A DNA stretch of 64,000 nucleotides from Halisarca cf. caerulea (lineage: Eukaryota; Porifera; Demospongiae; Chondrillida; Halisarcidae). Every line of letters starts with the position of its first letter. The first letter of the stretch is position 1. Positions 1 through 10,500 of this stretch are shown one piece after another. The DNA is taken from contig CAUJGJ010000243.1 in the NCBI GenBank assembly GCA_963170055.1, forward strand, positions 218,501 through 282,500, written 5' to 3'. The notes under the pieces were generated by a model that worked only from the letters and a program-made list of their open reading frames with translations, was not told the origin of the DNA and made no database searches. The translations under genes were made by a program, and so were the position numbers.

Positions 1-2061
1 TACCACATCAAGGCGAGCTCCTTCTTCTCGATTAGCAGTAGCATGTCTGAGTGTTTCTCCAGATAGTGGTTGCAATGTCGGTTCTACACCAACATTGTGG
101 CATACTTCAGACATAAGCTCAGCTGTAATGTCCCTGATTTCATTATGTCTGATGGTTGGAAAACCACCACATGAGCATGTCAGTGAGTGATCAACAGAGA
201 ATGTTTGTCCACAAATACAATTCTTGGGTAGTCGTGTTGGCTGCCATCCATATCTCAAAGCTAGCGCGTCTTTGAAGTCTCCCTTATGAAGAAAGAACCC
301 ATGTTCCTCTAGAGGAAGTGCAGTGAGCCAGGTTGAAGCTCCCTTCTCACATGCCATCTGTGTAGCCCTCTTCATGTTAGGTGGAAGTTTGCTCATCAGA
401 TCATCTAGCTTTTCCTTTTCTTGTTGTTTCTTCTGTTTGTGGATTTCATATTTCGTGCTGGATTGATCGCCTGGTTGTTCAGGGACATTTTGGTGTTGTT
501 GGATAATTAGGGCTGCCATGGAGGCCGTAATTCGTCGTGAATTTTGGTGTTGTAGATCCGCCTGCTGAGTTGGATCAGGCATTCCAAGACCTCCAAGGCG
601 AGCCGGGAGTGATATAAGCTCTCTTTCCAGGGCGCTGATAGTAGAACGACCAGTAATAGCAGGAATGAGTTTCGTTGCAATAGCTTCTTCGAGAGGCTGT
701 AGCAGGTCGGAGATTCCAGGTAATGTGCACATGAGAAAGTTCCATTTGCTCATGACACAGTGTGTGTAGGCTGCATAGGCAGCATGGGGTTGAGTTCTTG
801 CAATCTCAGCTAACGATTGAATTTCTCCAACCCATGATTCAACTTTCATCTGCACAAATCTCTCCACGAATGCGGTGTCTCCAAGAGCACTACCTAGGTG
901 TCTTCTACCTTCTACTGTGATATTTATCCCAGTGTTCTGAAAAATTTCTTTGGCTTCTTCTAAATTTCCTTCTTTGACAATTATCCATGACTTTTCTGCA
1001 TTTGGGAAATACCCATAAGCAGTGCCATGTTTCAATAGTGCGTCCCACCAGTTTCGCAGTGAGTGTAGGTGAGCAGAAGCTGAAGCATCATCTGCAAACC
1101 ATACCTGCTTGACATTTGGATCTTGCAGCTTGTTGATTAGTGGTGTCACTGCGAGTGCGTACATGGCCATGGCCAACGGATCGCCTTGTGTAGTGCCTTC
1201 TTGTGAGAAAAGTGTCTGGCCATTGATGTATAGGGGCACATCCTCTCTGTATGTATTAATCAGTACAGTGGCAAGTGATGGACATATTGTTCGAATGTTT
1301 CTCAGAGCATTTTCCCTGTTGAGGGAGTTGAAGGCATTGGTTGCATCCACCAAAAGAACAGCATCTGCATTGTTCTCAAAAATATCCCGCATCGCATGTA
1401 TCGCAGCTTCACAGCCAGCTTCTTGACCTGCACATAACTGCTTTGAACCGGCTGCTTCCATAATTGATGGTTTGAGGATGGAAAGGATGGCACGGCCTAT
1501 TATCCGTCTGACTGTTTCTCCAATCCCAATTGGCCTCACCCCAGGGCATTTGTCTAGAGCAATTAGTCGGCAGGCAACTAAAGCAGAGGTTCCATTTGGG
1601 TCAACGTAGGATGTACAAATTCTCTTTGTGACAAGTGCAATGGCATTGCACAGGTCCACAGAGCATTGACCAAAGGATGAGCACAGACGTTTCCAACCTG
1701 CTGCATCCACACCTGAGGGACCGGCAGCACCATCTGATTTGAGTGCCGATTCAAGGATAAGCTTACCATCAATTTGTTCAAACAGAATGGGATGAACATT
1801 TGCATGCACATTGGACTGTTCAAATATAGCTTCTGGTGACGGTGGTTGTCTAGGTGGATGTTTGTTTAGTAGACTTTCTTTTACTTCATCATTGAGAGGG
1901 AGTGTTGAGCTGGAATTGTTATGATCTTGCAGTATTCTCATTGCAGCCTTAAGTTTTCCTTCCTTGATCAGTGTTGCAAAACGTCTGGCGTTGTCGTGTG
2001 TTCCATTTTTACTCTTCTGTAACCGAAGGAACTGGCGTTGGATAGTGGCTGGATTTCCCAT
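1..2061 (-). CDS. Non-LTR retrotransposon reverse transcriptase (partial, runs off window)
   Basis: The minus strand is open from a stop at 2095-2097 to base 1; the first ATG is at 2061. In order the product has a short N-terminal region, RT blocks with CPGVRPIGIG (near 1535), DATNAFNSLNRENAL (near 1340), QGDPLAMAMYAL (near 1170) and the catalytic FADD box (about aa 322-325, 1087-1098). At about aa 615-632 a Cys/His cluster (CICG...H...CSCGG) leads into GGFPTIRHNEIRD and EEGARLDV at the window edge. A Cys-His knuckle followed by an RHN-type segment resembles the restriction-like endonuclease tail of R2/CRE-type elements; that assignment is inference. The frame is intact, so the copy may be young, but its 5' side ends in a rearranged duplication, so it is 5'-truncated. 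A degenerate relative lies at about 30.2-31.5 kb. Confidence 0.85.
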   Translation of the reverse strand, partial: MGNPATIQRQFLRLQKSKNGTHDNARRFATLIKEGKLKAAMRILQDHNNSSSTLPLNDEVKESLLNKHPPRQPPSPEAIFEQSNVHANVHPILFEQIDGKLILESALKSDGAAGPSGVDAAGWKRLCSSFGQCSVDLCNAIALVTKRICTSYVDPNGTSALVACRLIALDKCPGVRPIGIGETVRRIIGRAILSILKPSIMEAAGSKQLCAGQEAGCEAAIHAMRDIFENNADAVLLVDATNAFNSLNRENALRNIRTICPSLATVLINTYREDVPLYINGQTLFSQEGTTQGDPLAMAMYALAVTPLINKLQDPNVKQVWFADDASASAHLHSLRNWWDALLKHGTAYGYFPNAEKSWIIVKEGNLEEAKEIFQNTGINITVEGRRHLGSALGDTAFVERFVQMKVESWVGEIQSLAEIARTQPHAAYAAYTHCVMSKWNFLMCTLPGISDLLQPLEEAIATKLIPAITGRSTISALERELISLPARLGGLGMPDPTQQADLQHQNSRRITASMAALIIQQHQNVPEQPGDQSSTKYEIHKQKKQQEKEKLDDLMSKLPPNMKRATQMACEKGASTWLTALPLEEHGFFLHKGDFKDALALRYGWQPTRLPKNCICGQTFSVDHSLTCSCGGFPTIRHNEIRDITAELMSEVCHNVGVEPTLQPLSGETLRHATANREEGARLDVV

Positions 2062-2387
2062 CTTTTTACGAAAATACGGCAAAACCTGTAACTGTTACAC
2101 TCAACCAGGATTGAAGCTAGTGATCTTGTAGTATTCTCATTGCAGCCTTAAGTTTTCCTTAAGATATGATCTTGTAGTATTCTCATTGCAGCCTTGTAGT
2201 ATTCTCATTGCAGCCTTAAGTTTTCCTTCCTTGATCAGTGTTGCAAAACGTCTGGCGTTGTCGTGTGTTCCATTTTTACTCTTCTGTAACCGAAGGAACT
2301 GGCGTTGGACAGTGGCTGGATTTCCCATCTTTTTACGAAAATACGGCAAAACCTGTAACTGTTACACTCAACCAGGATTGAAGCTAG
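1930..2387 (-). repeat. Imperfect ~190-bp duplication at the RT 5' end
   Basis: Bases 1930-2119 recur almost identically at 2196-2387, separated by two partial copies of a ~40-bp piece. The duplicated part encodes the RT N-terminus (GNPAT.QRQFLRLQKSKNG). Both copies end at the same sequence (accaggattgaagctagt). It looks like a scrambled 5' end produced during target-primed integration or by later slippage. Confidence 0.85.
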
Positions 2388-2474
2388 TCTGGCGTAGCTC
2401 AGACCCAATCTCGCTCGGCCATTTTCGGGGACTGACGTCAGTCACGGCGAGCATGGGTCTGGCTACGCGGGACT
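2386..2474. mobile_element. Short foldback element centred on TGACGTCA
   Basis: An imperfect palindrome of about 89 bp. The left arm begins agtctggcgtagc and the right arm is its diverged complement ending gctacgcgggact. The centre is the CRE-like palindrome actgacgtcagt (2431-2442). It is probably a miniature foldback element. A regulatory role for the CRE-like centre is possible but not shown. Confidence 0.55.
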
Positions 2475-3305
2475 AGATTAAAGCCTTTTCACCGAGGTGT
2501 ATTGCGTAATCACTAATGTGGGGGTTCCCCTTACTTCTGACGTGCCTGAGGTCGGAACGCCCCTTGATCGCCTCGTGTAACGTTTCTGAAGGTGCGTTTC
2601 ACCAAAGACCCTCAAATACCTATGGTTTCACGTCCCCTTTGTGATTATTGTTCATAAATGTATACAACTGTGGCCTTCACCCCCAATCTGCTACCTTTAG
2701 CTCTAGTTTGCATTGTATTTCGTTATCACTATTGTTTCTGTTAATCTCAGCATAGATACTCTATACTTCGAAGTATAGAGTATCTATGATCTCAGCCTAG
2801 TACCTGTATTCACTCTGGCCCTACATAACTTTTCCTCGGCGTTGCCTGCCAGGATTCTGGGCGCAACTCACACTGTACGCCATTTGTACTCCTGAGCGAG
2901 ATTTTTGTGTCCATTGTTGCCCCTCTGAGAGCAATAGAAAGGTCCCCCATCTCCCAATGACCTTTGATTGCAGGTAGTGAGCTTTTGTTCATGTGAGAAT
3001 GCACAGGGTTGTGTTGGGAAGACCAGTTCAAACAAAGCTTGCTACATGTACACATTTAGCATAGTGTGCCTTGTTCCTGGAATTTTGTAATGTTAGTGTA
3101 CATCTTCTACTTTCCTCTTCTTCTGATGTACATCATTCTCACGAATGATTTGAATGAAGCTGTCCTTTGTTGCAAAGAAAGTGTTCGACTGCCTTGCAGA
3201 TCTTGATGTAGGCTAAATGTTTGATGTTGGTAGATAAAGTATAATTTGATGTGGCAGTGACTCTTATTGCAGTAACTGTTCTTTTTTGATTTTATTTATG
3301 TTTAG
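2475..3305. other. Non-coding stretch before the first recognised exon
   Basis: No convincing coding exon was found. It contains a perfect palindrome (2751-2788). From about 3100 onward it has sequence homologous to the intron upstream of the other alpha exons (around 4980-5324 and 11490-11839), for example the stretch tcctttgttgcaaa. The first exon(s) of ROCO-A were not identified and may lie left of this window. Confidence 0.5.
2751..2788. repeat. Perfect 38-bp palindrome
   Basis: Two 19-base arms meet with no spacer at ttcgaa (centre between 2769 and 2770). Each arm carries tagatactctatacttc or its complement. Perfect spacerless palindromes of this size are unstable, so this is probably recent. 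Confidence 0.9.
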
Positions 3306-3362
3306 GATTGGCAGCTATGAGTGAAGATCCAGCGAGTAAACCTCCGAAGGGGGATGACCTCC
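3306..3362 (+). CDS. ROCO-A 57-nt exon, type alpha (copy 1)
   Basis: Acceptor tttatgtttag, donor gtgagt, exactly 57 nt, phase 1 in and out. Read in phase 1 it encodes GLAAMSEDPASKPPKGDDL, a short Ser/Pro/Lys/Asp-rich and probably disordered peptide. Two further copies at 5325 and 11840 have the same length and phase, and homologous intron precedes all three. The joining to ROCO-A is inferred from phase compatibility. Confidence 0.7.
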
Positions 3363-3655
3363 GTGAGTAGTGTGTGTTTAATTGTGAATTTGATCCCCGA
3401 CTGCTTTTTCTATTGTCTTGCTTATGCTCTTATATCTTTCAACTTCTGTCTAATCGCAATTAATTTTTTCTATGTAATATGTGTGTACATATGTCCCACA
3501 GTACTGACTTTTTGATCCAAGGCTGTGCATACTGTATACAACATTGTGACCATGATGTCTCACATTGTTCATATAGAAATCACACCAATATGCTTATTTT
3601 GTGAGACTCAGTGTAATTGTCAGTTTTACTTACTTTCATTGTTGCCTTCATGTAG

Positions 3656-3712
3656 CATTGGAAACCAGTAGTCAGGAACCAAAAAGTGGCCCTTCAAAGG
3701 TTGATACATCCG
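3656..3712 (+). CDS. ROCO-A 57-nt exon, type beta (copy 1)
   Basis: Acceptor ttgccttcatgtag, donor gtaaga, 57 nt, phase 1 in and out. It encodes LETSSQEPKSGPSKVDTSG. It aligns with the alpha exons (L..xS.xP.S.P.K.D) and with a second beta exon at 13019. The intron just downstream (tataatagtgcatga) is also shared with that copy, so exon and flank were duplicated together. Confidence 0.7.
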
Positions 3713-3923
3713 GTAAGAATCCAGTATATAATAGTGCATGAAGAGGACTTTTGATTGATTCTGTTAATTCGCTTACATTCCCACGTGTGTGTACTGTACT
3801 ACTTGGAATGTATGGCAAACAGTATATTACATACAATAGATTGTACTGTCTGATAGCCTCCTCAAGTGCTGACCACAGTGCACTGGTTGCTTCCCTTACA
3901 TGTCACAAACTGAACACTATACC

Positions 3924-4593
3924 CATCACAGGTACACTGTACCGGACATGAGTACTACCCATCACAGGTACACTGTACTGAACATGAGTACTGCCCATCA
4001 CAGGTACACTGTACCGGACATGAGTACTACCCATCACAGGTACACTGTACTGAACATGAGTACTGCCCATCACAGGTACACTGTACCGGACATGAGTACT
4101 ACCCATCACAGGTACACTGTACCGGACATGAGTACTACCCATCACAGGTACACTGTACTGAACATGAGTACTGCCCATCACAGGTACACTGTACCGGACA
4201 TGAGTACTACCCATCACAGGTATACACTGTACTGGACATGAGTACTACCTATCACAGGTACACTGTACTGGACATGAGTACTACCCATCACAGGTACACT
4301 GTACTGGACATGAGCACTACCCATCACAGGTACACTGTACTGGACATGAGTACTACCCATCTCAGGTACACTCTACTGGACATGAGTACTACCCATCTCA
4401 GGTACACTGTACCGGACATGAGCACTACCCATCACAGGTACACTGTACTGGACATGAGCACTACCCATCACAGGTTCACTGTACCGGACATGAGTACTGC
4501 CCATCACAGGTACACTGTACTGGACATGAGCACTACCCATCACAGGTTCACTGTACTGGACATGAGCACTACCCATCACAGGTACACTGTGTG
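3924..4593. repeat. 36-bp minisatellite, about 18-19 copies
   Basis: The tandem unit is catcacaggtacactgtac followed by yggacatgagyactacc. The period is 36 bp throughout, except for a 2-bp insertion near 4220 (caggtatacac). Because 36 is divisible by 3, long frames stay open on both strands (+ strand periodic MSTTHHRYTVPD/LD). It lies in the intron between exons 3656-3712 and 5325-5381 and is read as non-coding. Confidence 0.95.
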
Positions 4594-4652
4594 GAGGATG
4601 TACGCAAACCCAAGTTTTGTTAGCAGTAGGGGTTCTGTTTGAGGAATTGACT

Positions 4653-4792
4653 TACAGCCGGTGAAGCCTCTATAATAAGGGCACCATTGGGAGGGCAGTA
4701 AGCTGTCCTGTGTATGGAGGTGTCCTTATACCAGAACAAATGTACTATTTTGCCAATTTCAGAAGTGTCCTCTAATAGAGGTTTCTCTGTAA
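4653..4792. mobile_element. Miniature element, pogo/Tigger-like termini
   Basis: The left end acagccggtgaagcctctat is roughly complementary to the right end tagaggtttctctgtaa. It resembles other elements in the window with ACAGT.AACCT-type ends (42569, 55972, 59506). No coding capacity. Confidence 0.45.
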
Positions 4793-5324
4793 TACAATGT
4801 CATTTCATTAAGCATTTGTATACTATAGATAAACCACTCCTGTTTCTAATGACATAAAGCTACACATTTTCCATGTGGTACATTTATGAAAGTGATTATG
4901 CAAACAAATCCATGCTCCTTCTATAGTATTGGTTATAAATTACTGTACGTTAGGAAATTTTTGTGACAATGCATCACTGATTGCCTGCAGCTTTAGTTTT
5001 GGACACTAACATGATTTGTGCTAAACATAGTACGTAGAATTTGAACAATCCTTTTTTCCTGCAAATAGTAAAGAAGGCATACTGGACCTACATGTCTTAA
5101 GATACCTGTTGAGAACACTGTTTTCTGTGTACTTTTCATTAACAAGTGTATGTATGTACTTCTCATGGAATACTCGAGTGAAGTAGTCCTTTGTTGCAAA
5201 TAAAGAGATTGACTGCTGTGCAGATCTTGATGTCCAATAGATAAGTGTAGAACAAAGTAGCTGTGGATTTGTCAATGATTTTAGTGCTAGTTGAAATTGC
5301 CTGATTACTGTTTCATGCTTATAG

Positions 5325-5381
5325 GATTGGCAGCTATGAGTGATGTACCAGAGAGTAAACCTTCAAAGGGAGATAACCTCT
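5325..5381 (+). CDS. ROCO-A 57-nt exon, type alpha (copy 2)
   Basis: Acceptor catgcttatag, donor gtgagt, 57 nt, phase 1-1. It encodes GLAAMSDVPESKPSKGDNL. It is closest to the copy at 11840, and the upstream intron 4980-5324 is nearly the same as 11490-11839. Confidence 0.72.
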
Positions 5382-5558
5382 GTGAGTACTGTGTTTATTG
5401 TTGTGAATGTTGAATGATATGATAAACTGGGTTAATTTGGAACAGTGGGTCAAAGGCAGTGTCAGCTGCAACCTACACACGTTATTGCTGATCATTGTGG
5501 ATTGATATCATACATTTATTGCACTATATTTTATGATGTTTCTATTATTTACTTGCAG

Positions 5559-5579
5559 TTGAGAAATTGAAGAAACAAT
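5559..5579 (+). CDS. ROCO-A microexon B1 (21 nt)
   Basis: Acceptor tatttacttgcag, donor gtaagttcccc, 21 nt, phase 1-1. In phase it encodes (x)EKLKKQ, a charged, coil-like heptad. The flanking intron is shared with seven other microexons while the exon itself differs from them. Confidence 0.7.
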
Positions 5580-6957
5580 GTAAGTTCCCCACCACTCCCA
5601 CTCCCTCCATCCTATACACAGTACCAATGTACAGTATTGTTGTATCATGTGATGTGACCAAGGTTCTGTTTGTAACTGATGCTGTTCATCCGCATGTTGT
5701 GTTTGGTGTGTTTTGATGTGTTTCATGTCTTGTGTATGTGTGTACCTGATCACATGACAAGACCATTGCTGACTGTTGAAACTATGCATGCAAACTAATG
5801 TACAATCCACCCAATACCTGGGATGATATTCTTCAGCTTACTACATACTTATGTAAGGGTTCATTAATAGTCATCCTTGACTCTGTGTTAACATTTTCCT
5901 TGGTTGGTATGTACAATGTCATGATAAGGGATGTATGGAAGGTGTATGTTGAAGACTAAATTCGTAACGAGAGATTTTCCCCAAAGATTGTTTGACAATC
6001 ATATGAATAGTGCCATTCTATATCTTGTAGATGTATAAAAAACTAGAACAAAGTTCGTTTTTTGTGTGATCCTCATATCATACGTATGTTTGGTTGATTT
6101 ATGTATGGGCAGTTTGCAGTATTTATGTATATGTGTACTTACGTACATGGTAGATGTGTATTGTCTGATTTCTGTACCATTTAACATACATACTTATCAG
6201 CGACAAGGTAGTATTCCCATACACTTTATTTACAATTTTTTCTTAGTTGTTAAGTACAATGTTATGATGAGGAAGAAACCCAACAGTAAATAATCTTTTT
6301 TCCATGCCAAATATAGCATTCAGGTTGATCTACTTCTTTTTACTGAATTCACCATGATTGAGCAATATTATGTCATACTACAGCCCAATTGCACAATCAT
6401 AGCAGCAAGTGATAATTGTTGGCAGGTCTTGCTGATTGAATTAAGAATCCATACCCCGTTGCAGTATTTATGTATAATATTATGTGTACTTAATGTACTA
6501 TGGTAGATGTACATTGTCTGATTTCTGTACCACTTAACATACCTGTGAGTGATCTTAGTAGATTACTGTGTTCAAATTCCTACCTCACAGAGGTACAATG
6601 CAGTGCTATGTAGTAGGTTGTGCTGCAGGATGTAGGAATGTACACACTGCAGGCAGTCCATCTAAACTCCACCTACTAGTAGTAGATCAGTGTCCATGTA
6701 GTCCAATGTGTGTCTAGCCCTATACCCATCTATCTCCATGTGTGTTTAGCCCTAAGCAGTACTCAGCAACTGTGCACAGTTGACGACACAAGCTACATGT
6801 ACAAATTTCTATGTAACTTTGACTATTCCATCCTACACCTCGTATTAGAATACTGATAGTGCTACCATTAACTATTGCTATTGTCCTTTTGTCACAATGA
6901 TACATATCATACATTTATTGAACTATATTTTATGATGTTTCTATTGTTTACTTGCAG

Positions 6958-6978
6958 ATAAGGAACGAGATAGAACAG
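6958..6978 (+). CDS. ROCO-A microexon B2 (21 nt)
   Basis: Acceptor gtttacttgcag, donor gtaagttcccc, 21 nt, phase 1-1. It encodes (x)KERDRT. Intron flanks match the other B units. Confidence 0.68.
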
Positions 6979-7239
6979 GTAAGTTCCCCACTACTCCCAC
7001 TCCCTCTATCCTATACACAGTACCAATGTACAGTATTGTTGTATCATGTGATGTGACCAAGGTTCTGTTTGTAACTGATGCTGTTTATTCACATGTTGTG
7101 TTTGGTGTGTTTTGATGTGTTTTATGTCTTGTGTATGTGTGTACCTGATCACATGACAAGACCATTGCTGACTGTTGAAACTATGCATGCAAACTAATGT
7201 ACAATCCACCCAATACCTGGGATGGTGTTCTTCAGCTTA

Positions 7240-8649
7240 TGGTACGCTTCATAAAAAAAGAAACTGACGAGAATAGCCCTTTCTGGTTCAAATTTGACAC
7301 TTTCCATCACGTTTAGCGTTAGGCAAGTTTTTATTAGCGGTATATAGGCATTTGATGTTTGACAACCGCTAAATTAAGTGCCAACCGCTAAGTGCTAACG
7401 AATACGGTTTACGTTAAAACTTGAATTTCTCTTTATGAAGGTAATAATTAATTTAGATGTGACAGCAAGACACATCTTGAGGTATATTCATAGCTTCAAA
7501 GACAAGATGACACGTTTGGAAAGTTTCGCGATGGATATTCTGTCCAGCAGGCGCTGTGAAGGAAATGTTGAGCATATGGAAATTCGCTGCTTCGTAAAAT
7601 AGCTCACAAACGTCACTCCTTCGAATTTCTTAGGAATCGATAGAAGAATACATTCACTTTGCAGCATTTAACCCTCCTACCCTCACATACATTGTCACAT
7701 TTTTCATATTCGATTTTTTTCAAAGCTTTTTCTAGGCTTTGGTTGGGTCTACATTTACAAGTTTGAGCTCATTGTGATCGGAAAATGTTGAAGAATGTCA
7801 AAGTCAAAAGAAATTGTGGTTTCCATTGGTAACCAGGTCGCAATCACTATAATATTATAAACACAATACATTTGCAGCGAAAATGGATATTCATCTTCTA
7901 GAATTTTTGTAGTTCTTATGCAAACATGAGTAATACAAACTGTACATCATCTAGAAGAGCTCGTTTTTGCCTTTCTTTTGATATATGATGAACAACTATC
8001 AGTGACATTCCTGCTAAGATACACGTCAAAATGTATTATTACTGAATACAACAGGCGGAAACGTATAGAGATAGTATTGTCAGGATATAAACTTGTTCAA
8101 ACCTTTCGACTACATTCCTAATAGTTTTCCTTCCAATCTAAGCCATTTTCGCCCATAAACAAAGTCTTCAGAAGAGTTTTAGCATGTCTACATTTGACGA
8201 GCGGAAGACATTTTTCCAATAATGTACGGAAAATGTACTGTTTTACAGACCTTTTCCAGTGTTATGCGGTGATTTTGATGTAACAAATAGTACTATGGGT
8301 TTGGAAAGGGCTGGTCCACAAATAAAGCGGATATAGTAGGGTTTTACTCTTCAGGTCAAATCTATAGGAAACAAGCTGTCGATCTGTATATGACATGACC
8401 GTATGCGCGCTAACGTTCAAGCTATAAAAATTTCTGAAAAGTTGCCAGATTTCGCACGCACGAGAGTAGGAGGGTTAAGGGGTGAACTGAGAAAAGATTA
8501 TTTCGGATAAACGCTATCAGATTATGGCTTCTGTGAATCGCCCAGTGAAGCGATAATTTCGCTTTCGCAACTGATATTCTGTCACCAGAAAAGCGTGAAT
8601 ACCCGTTAGAGGATTTCGGTTGGCATCACGATTTTTTTGAAGCGTACTG
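7240..8649. mobile_element. TA-flanked element X (1.4 kb, non-autonomous)
   Basis: Unit homology stops at cttcagctta (7239). The left end tggtacgcttcataaaaaa is the imperfect inverse of the right end ttttttgaagcgtactg (8633-8649). TA dinucleotides flank both ends (7238-7239, 8650-8651), as expected of Tc1/mariner-type insertions. No transposase is recognisable. Confidence 0.6.
7671..8475. mobile_element. TA-flanked MITE Z nested in element X
   Basis: The left terminus accctcctaccctc (7671-7684) is inverted at the right as gagagtaggagggt (8462-8475), with one mismatch. TA flanks both ends (7669-7670, 8476-8477). It has no coding capacity and sits wholly inside element X, so it inserted later. 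Confidence 0.7.
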
Positions 8650-8651
8650 TA

Positions 8652-9411
8652 CACAGGGTATTTATAACCGTCCAGGAATAAAATGCAAAAATGGCCGTCT
8701 TGAAATAGCAGCACGAATTATCGATCGTTTCTACTTAGTTGACATGATTTTCGCCCAGTTCTTCTTACTGGACGAAAGTTGTATATATTCCGCGCATGTT
8801 GGTACTTAACTCGCAATTGTTTCTATTGTCTGAAGAAAGATAGTGAGCTAGGAATACATAGCAGTTTCAGACAAACTTCGCCTTGGTTACACCTTTTAAT
8901 CCCTCTGAATTCATATCGAACAACATGAAAAGACAGAGCAAGTGGTGAGCTATCCGAAAATCGTTCCGGGCTATAGGTTATAATCTTCCGTAAGAAAGTT
9001 ATAACCGAAAAACCTCTTTTTTCACCCTTCAAACGGCCAAAAATTGCCATAAATGGTCCAATTGGGAGAAACTGCTTGATTGTAGTACTATGCCCGGAAA
9101 GATTTTCACAAACCGATACATCTTGAGATTCCATCGAAGTAGGATTTGGTGGGATTCGAAGGCATCTGAGGTCTAACCAAGCGACTTTATCTTCGCCCTC
9201 AACAAAACTGCCATTTTCGTGACGTTTCACGAATACGTAGGCATAGCGTCACAAAAGACGCCTTCTTCCCCCATTCTGTTGATATGTGAAATTTCGAACG
9301 TCACCTGAAAGACGCTAAATGATGCATTAAAAACAGCAGCTAATTGATGACGTTGAAAACAAGCACCGCCCACAATCAGAACAAGCAACAGACGGTTATA
9401 AACACCCTGTG
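8652..9411. mobile_element. TA-flanked MITE Y (760 bp)
   Basis: Ends cacagggtatttataaccg (left) and cggttataaacaccctgtg (right) are inverted repeats with one mismatch. TA flanks both ends (8650-8651, 9412-9413). Intron-unit homology resumes exactly after the right TA (ctacatacatatgtaag). A 135-codon minus-strand open frame inside (8823-9230) resembles nothing known and is probably chance. Confidence 0.75.
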
Positions 9412-10479
9412 TACTACATACATATGTAAGGGTTCATTACTAGTCATCCTCGTGACCATTACTTTCTCATACTATTGGTCACATTTATGACGTACCCGGA
9501 TATAGTATGCTATCAGCGATAAGGTAGTATTGCCATTTTCTGTGTTTACATTTTCCTTGGTTAGTATGTACAATGTCATGATAAGGAGATGGTTTGTGGA
9601 AAGTATATGTTGAGGACAAAAGCGATAGCGAGACATCTTTCCCAAAGATTGTTTGACAATCATGTGAATAATGTCACTCTGTATCTTGTGGATGCAAAAC
9701 CTAAACACAGTCCTTTTTGTATGTGATCATATGTTTGGTTTATGTATGGTCAGTTGCAATATATTTTATGTACATGTGTACTTACATACTATGGTAGATG
9801 TGTGTTGTCTGATTTCTGTACCACTTAACATACCTGTGAATGAATTAGTAGATTACTGTGTGCTGTGTGCAAATTCCTACCTCACACAGGTACAATGCAG
9901 TGCTACGTAGTAGGTTGTGCTGGAGGATGTAGGAATGTACACACTGCAGGCGGTCCATCTAAACTCTACCTACTAGTAGTAGATCAGTGTCCATGTAGCC
10001 CCATGTGTGTCTAGCTCTATACCTGTCTATCCCCATGTATGTCTAGCGTTGTACCTATCTAGCCCTGTGTACCAAACATCCCTTACTATACATTGCAAGC
10101 AATCAATGAGATTTTTTTATTTTTATTTTTATTTTTTTTTCAAAAGACAGACATGTAGACCTTAGAATAAAGAAAGAAAAAAAAATAACACTATAATTTA
10201 TATCACAGTAAGGTTAACAATATGTGTTACCGAAATCTATGAGATTGTGACACATTGCATTGAGGTACACCTGACAAGCGAGACTCAGGAACAGTGCACG
10301 GTTGACGACACAAGCTACATGTACAAATTTCTATCTAACTTGGACTATTCCATCCTACACCTTGTATTAGAATACTGATAGTGCTCCCATTAACTATTGC
10401 TATTGTCCTTTTGTCACAATGATATATATCATACATTTATTGCACTATATTTTATGATGTTTCTATTGTTTACGTGCAG

Positions 10480-10500
10480 GGGAGGAATTGAAGAAAACAA
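10480..10500 (+). CDS. ROCO-A microexon B3 (21 nt)
   Basis: Acceptor gtttacgtgcag, donor gtaagttcccc, 21 nt, phase 1-1. It encodes (x)EELKKT, a near relative of B1. Confidence 0.68.

Noticed and set aside
3900..4642. Open frames of 113 and 134 codons with a 12-residue repeat
   Set aside because: Produced by the 36-bp minisatellite, open on both strands, with no domain and located within an intron.
8823..9230. 135-codon minus-strand open frame
   Set aside because: Lies inside MITE Y, shows no recognisable motif and is unlikely to be a gene.
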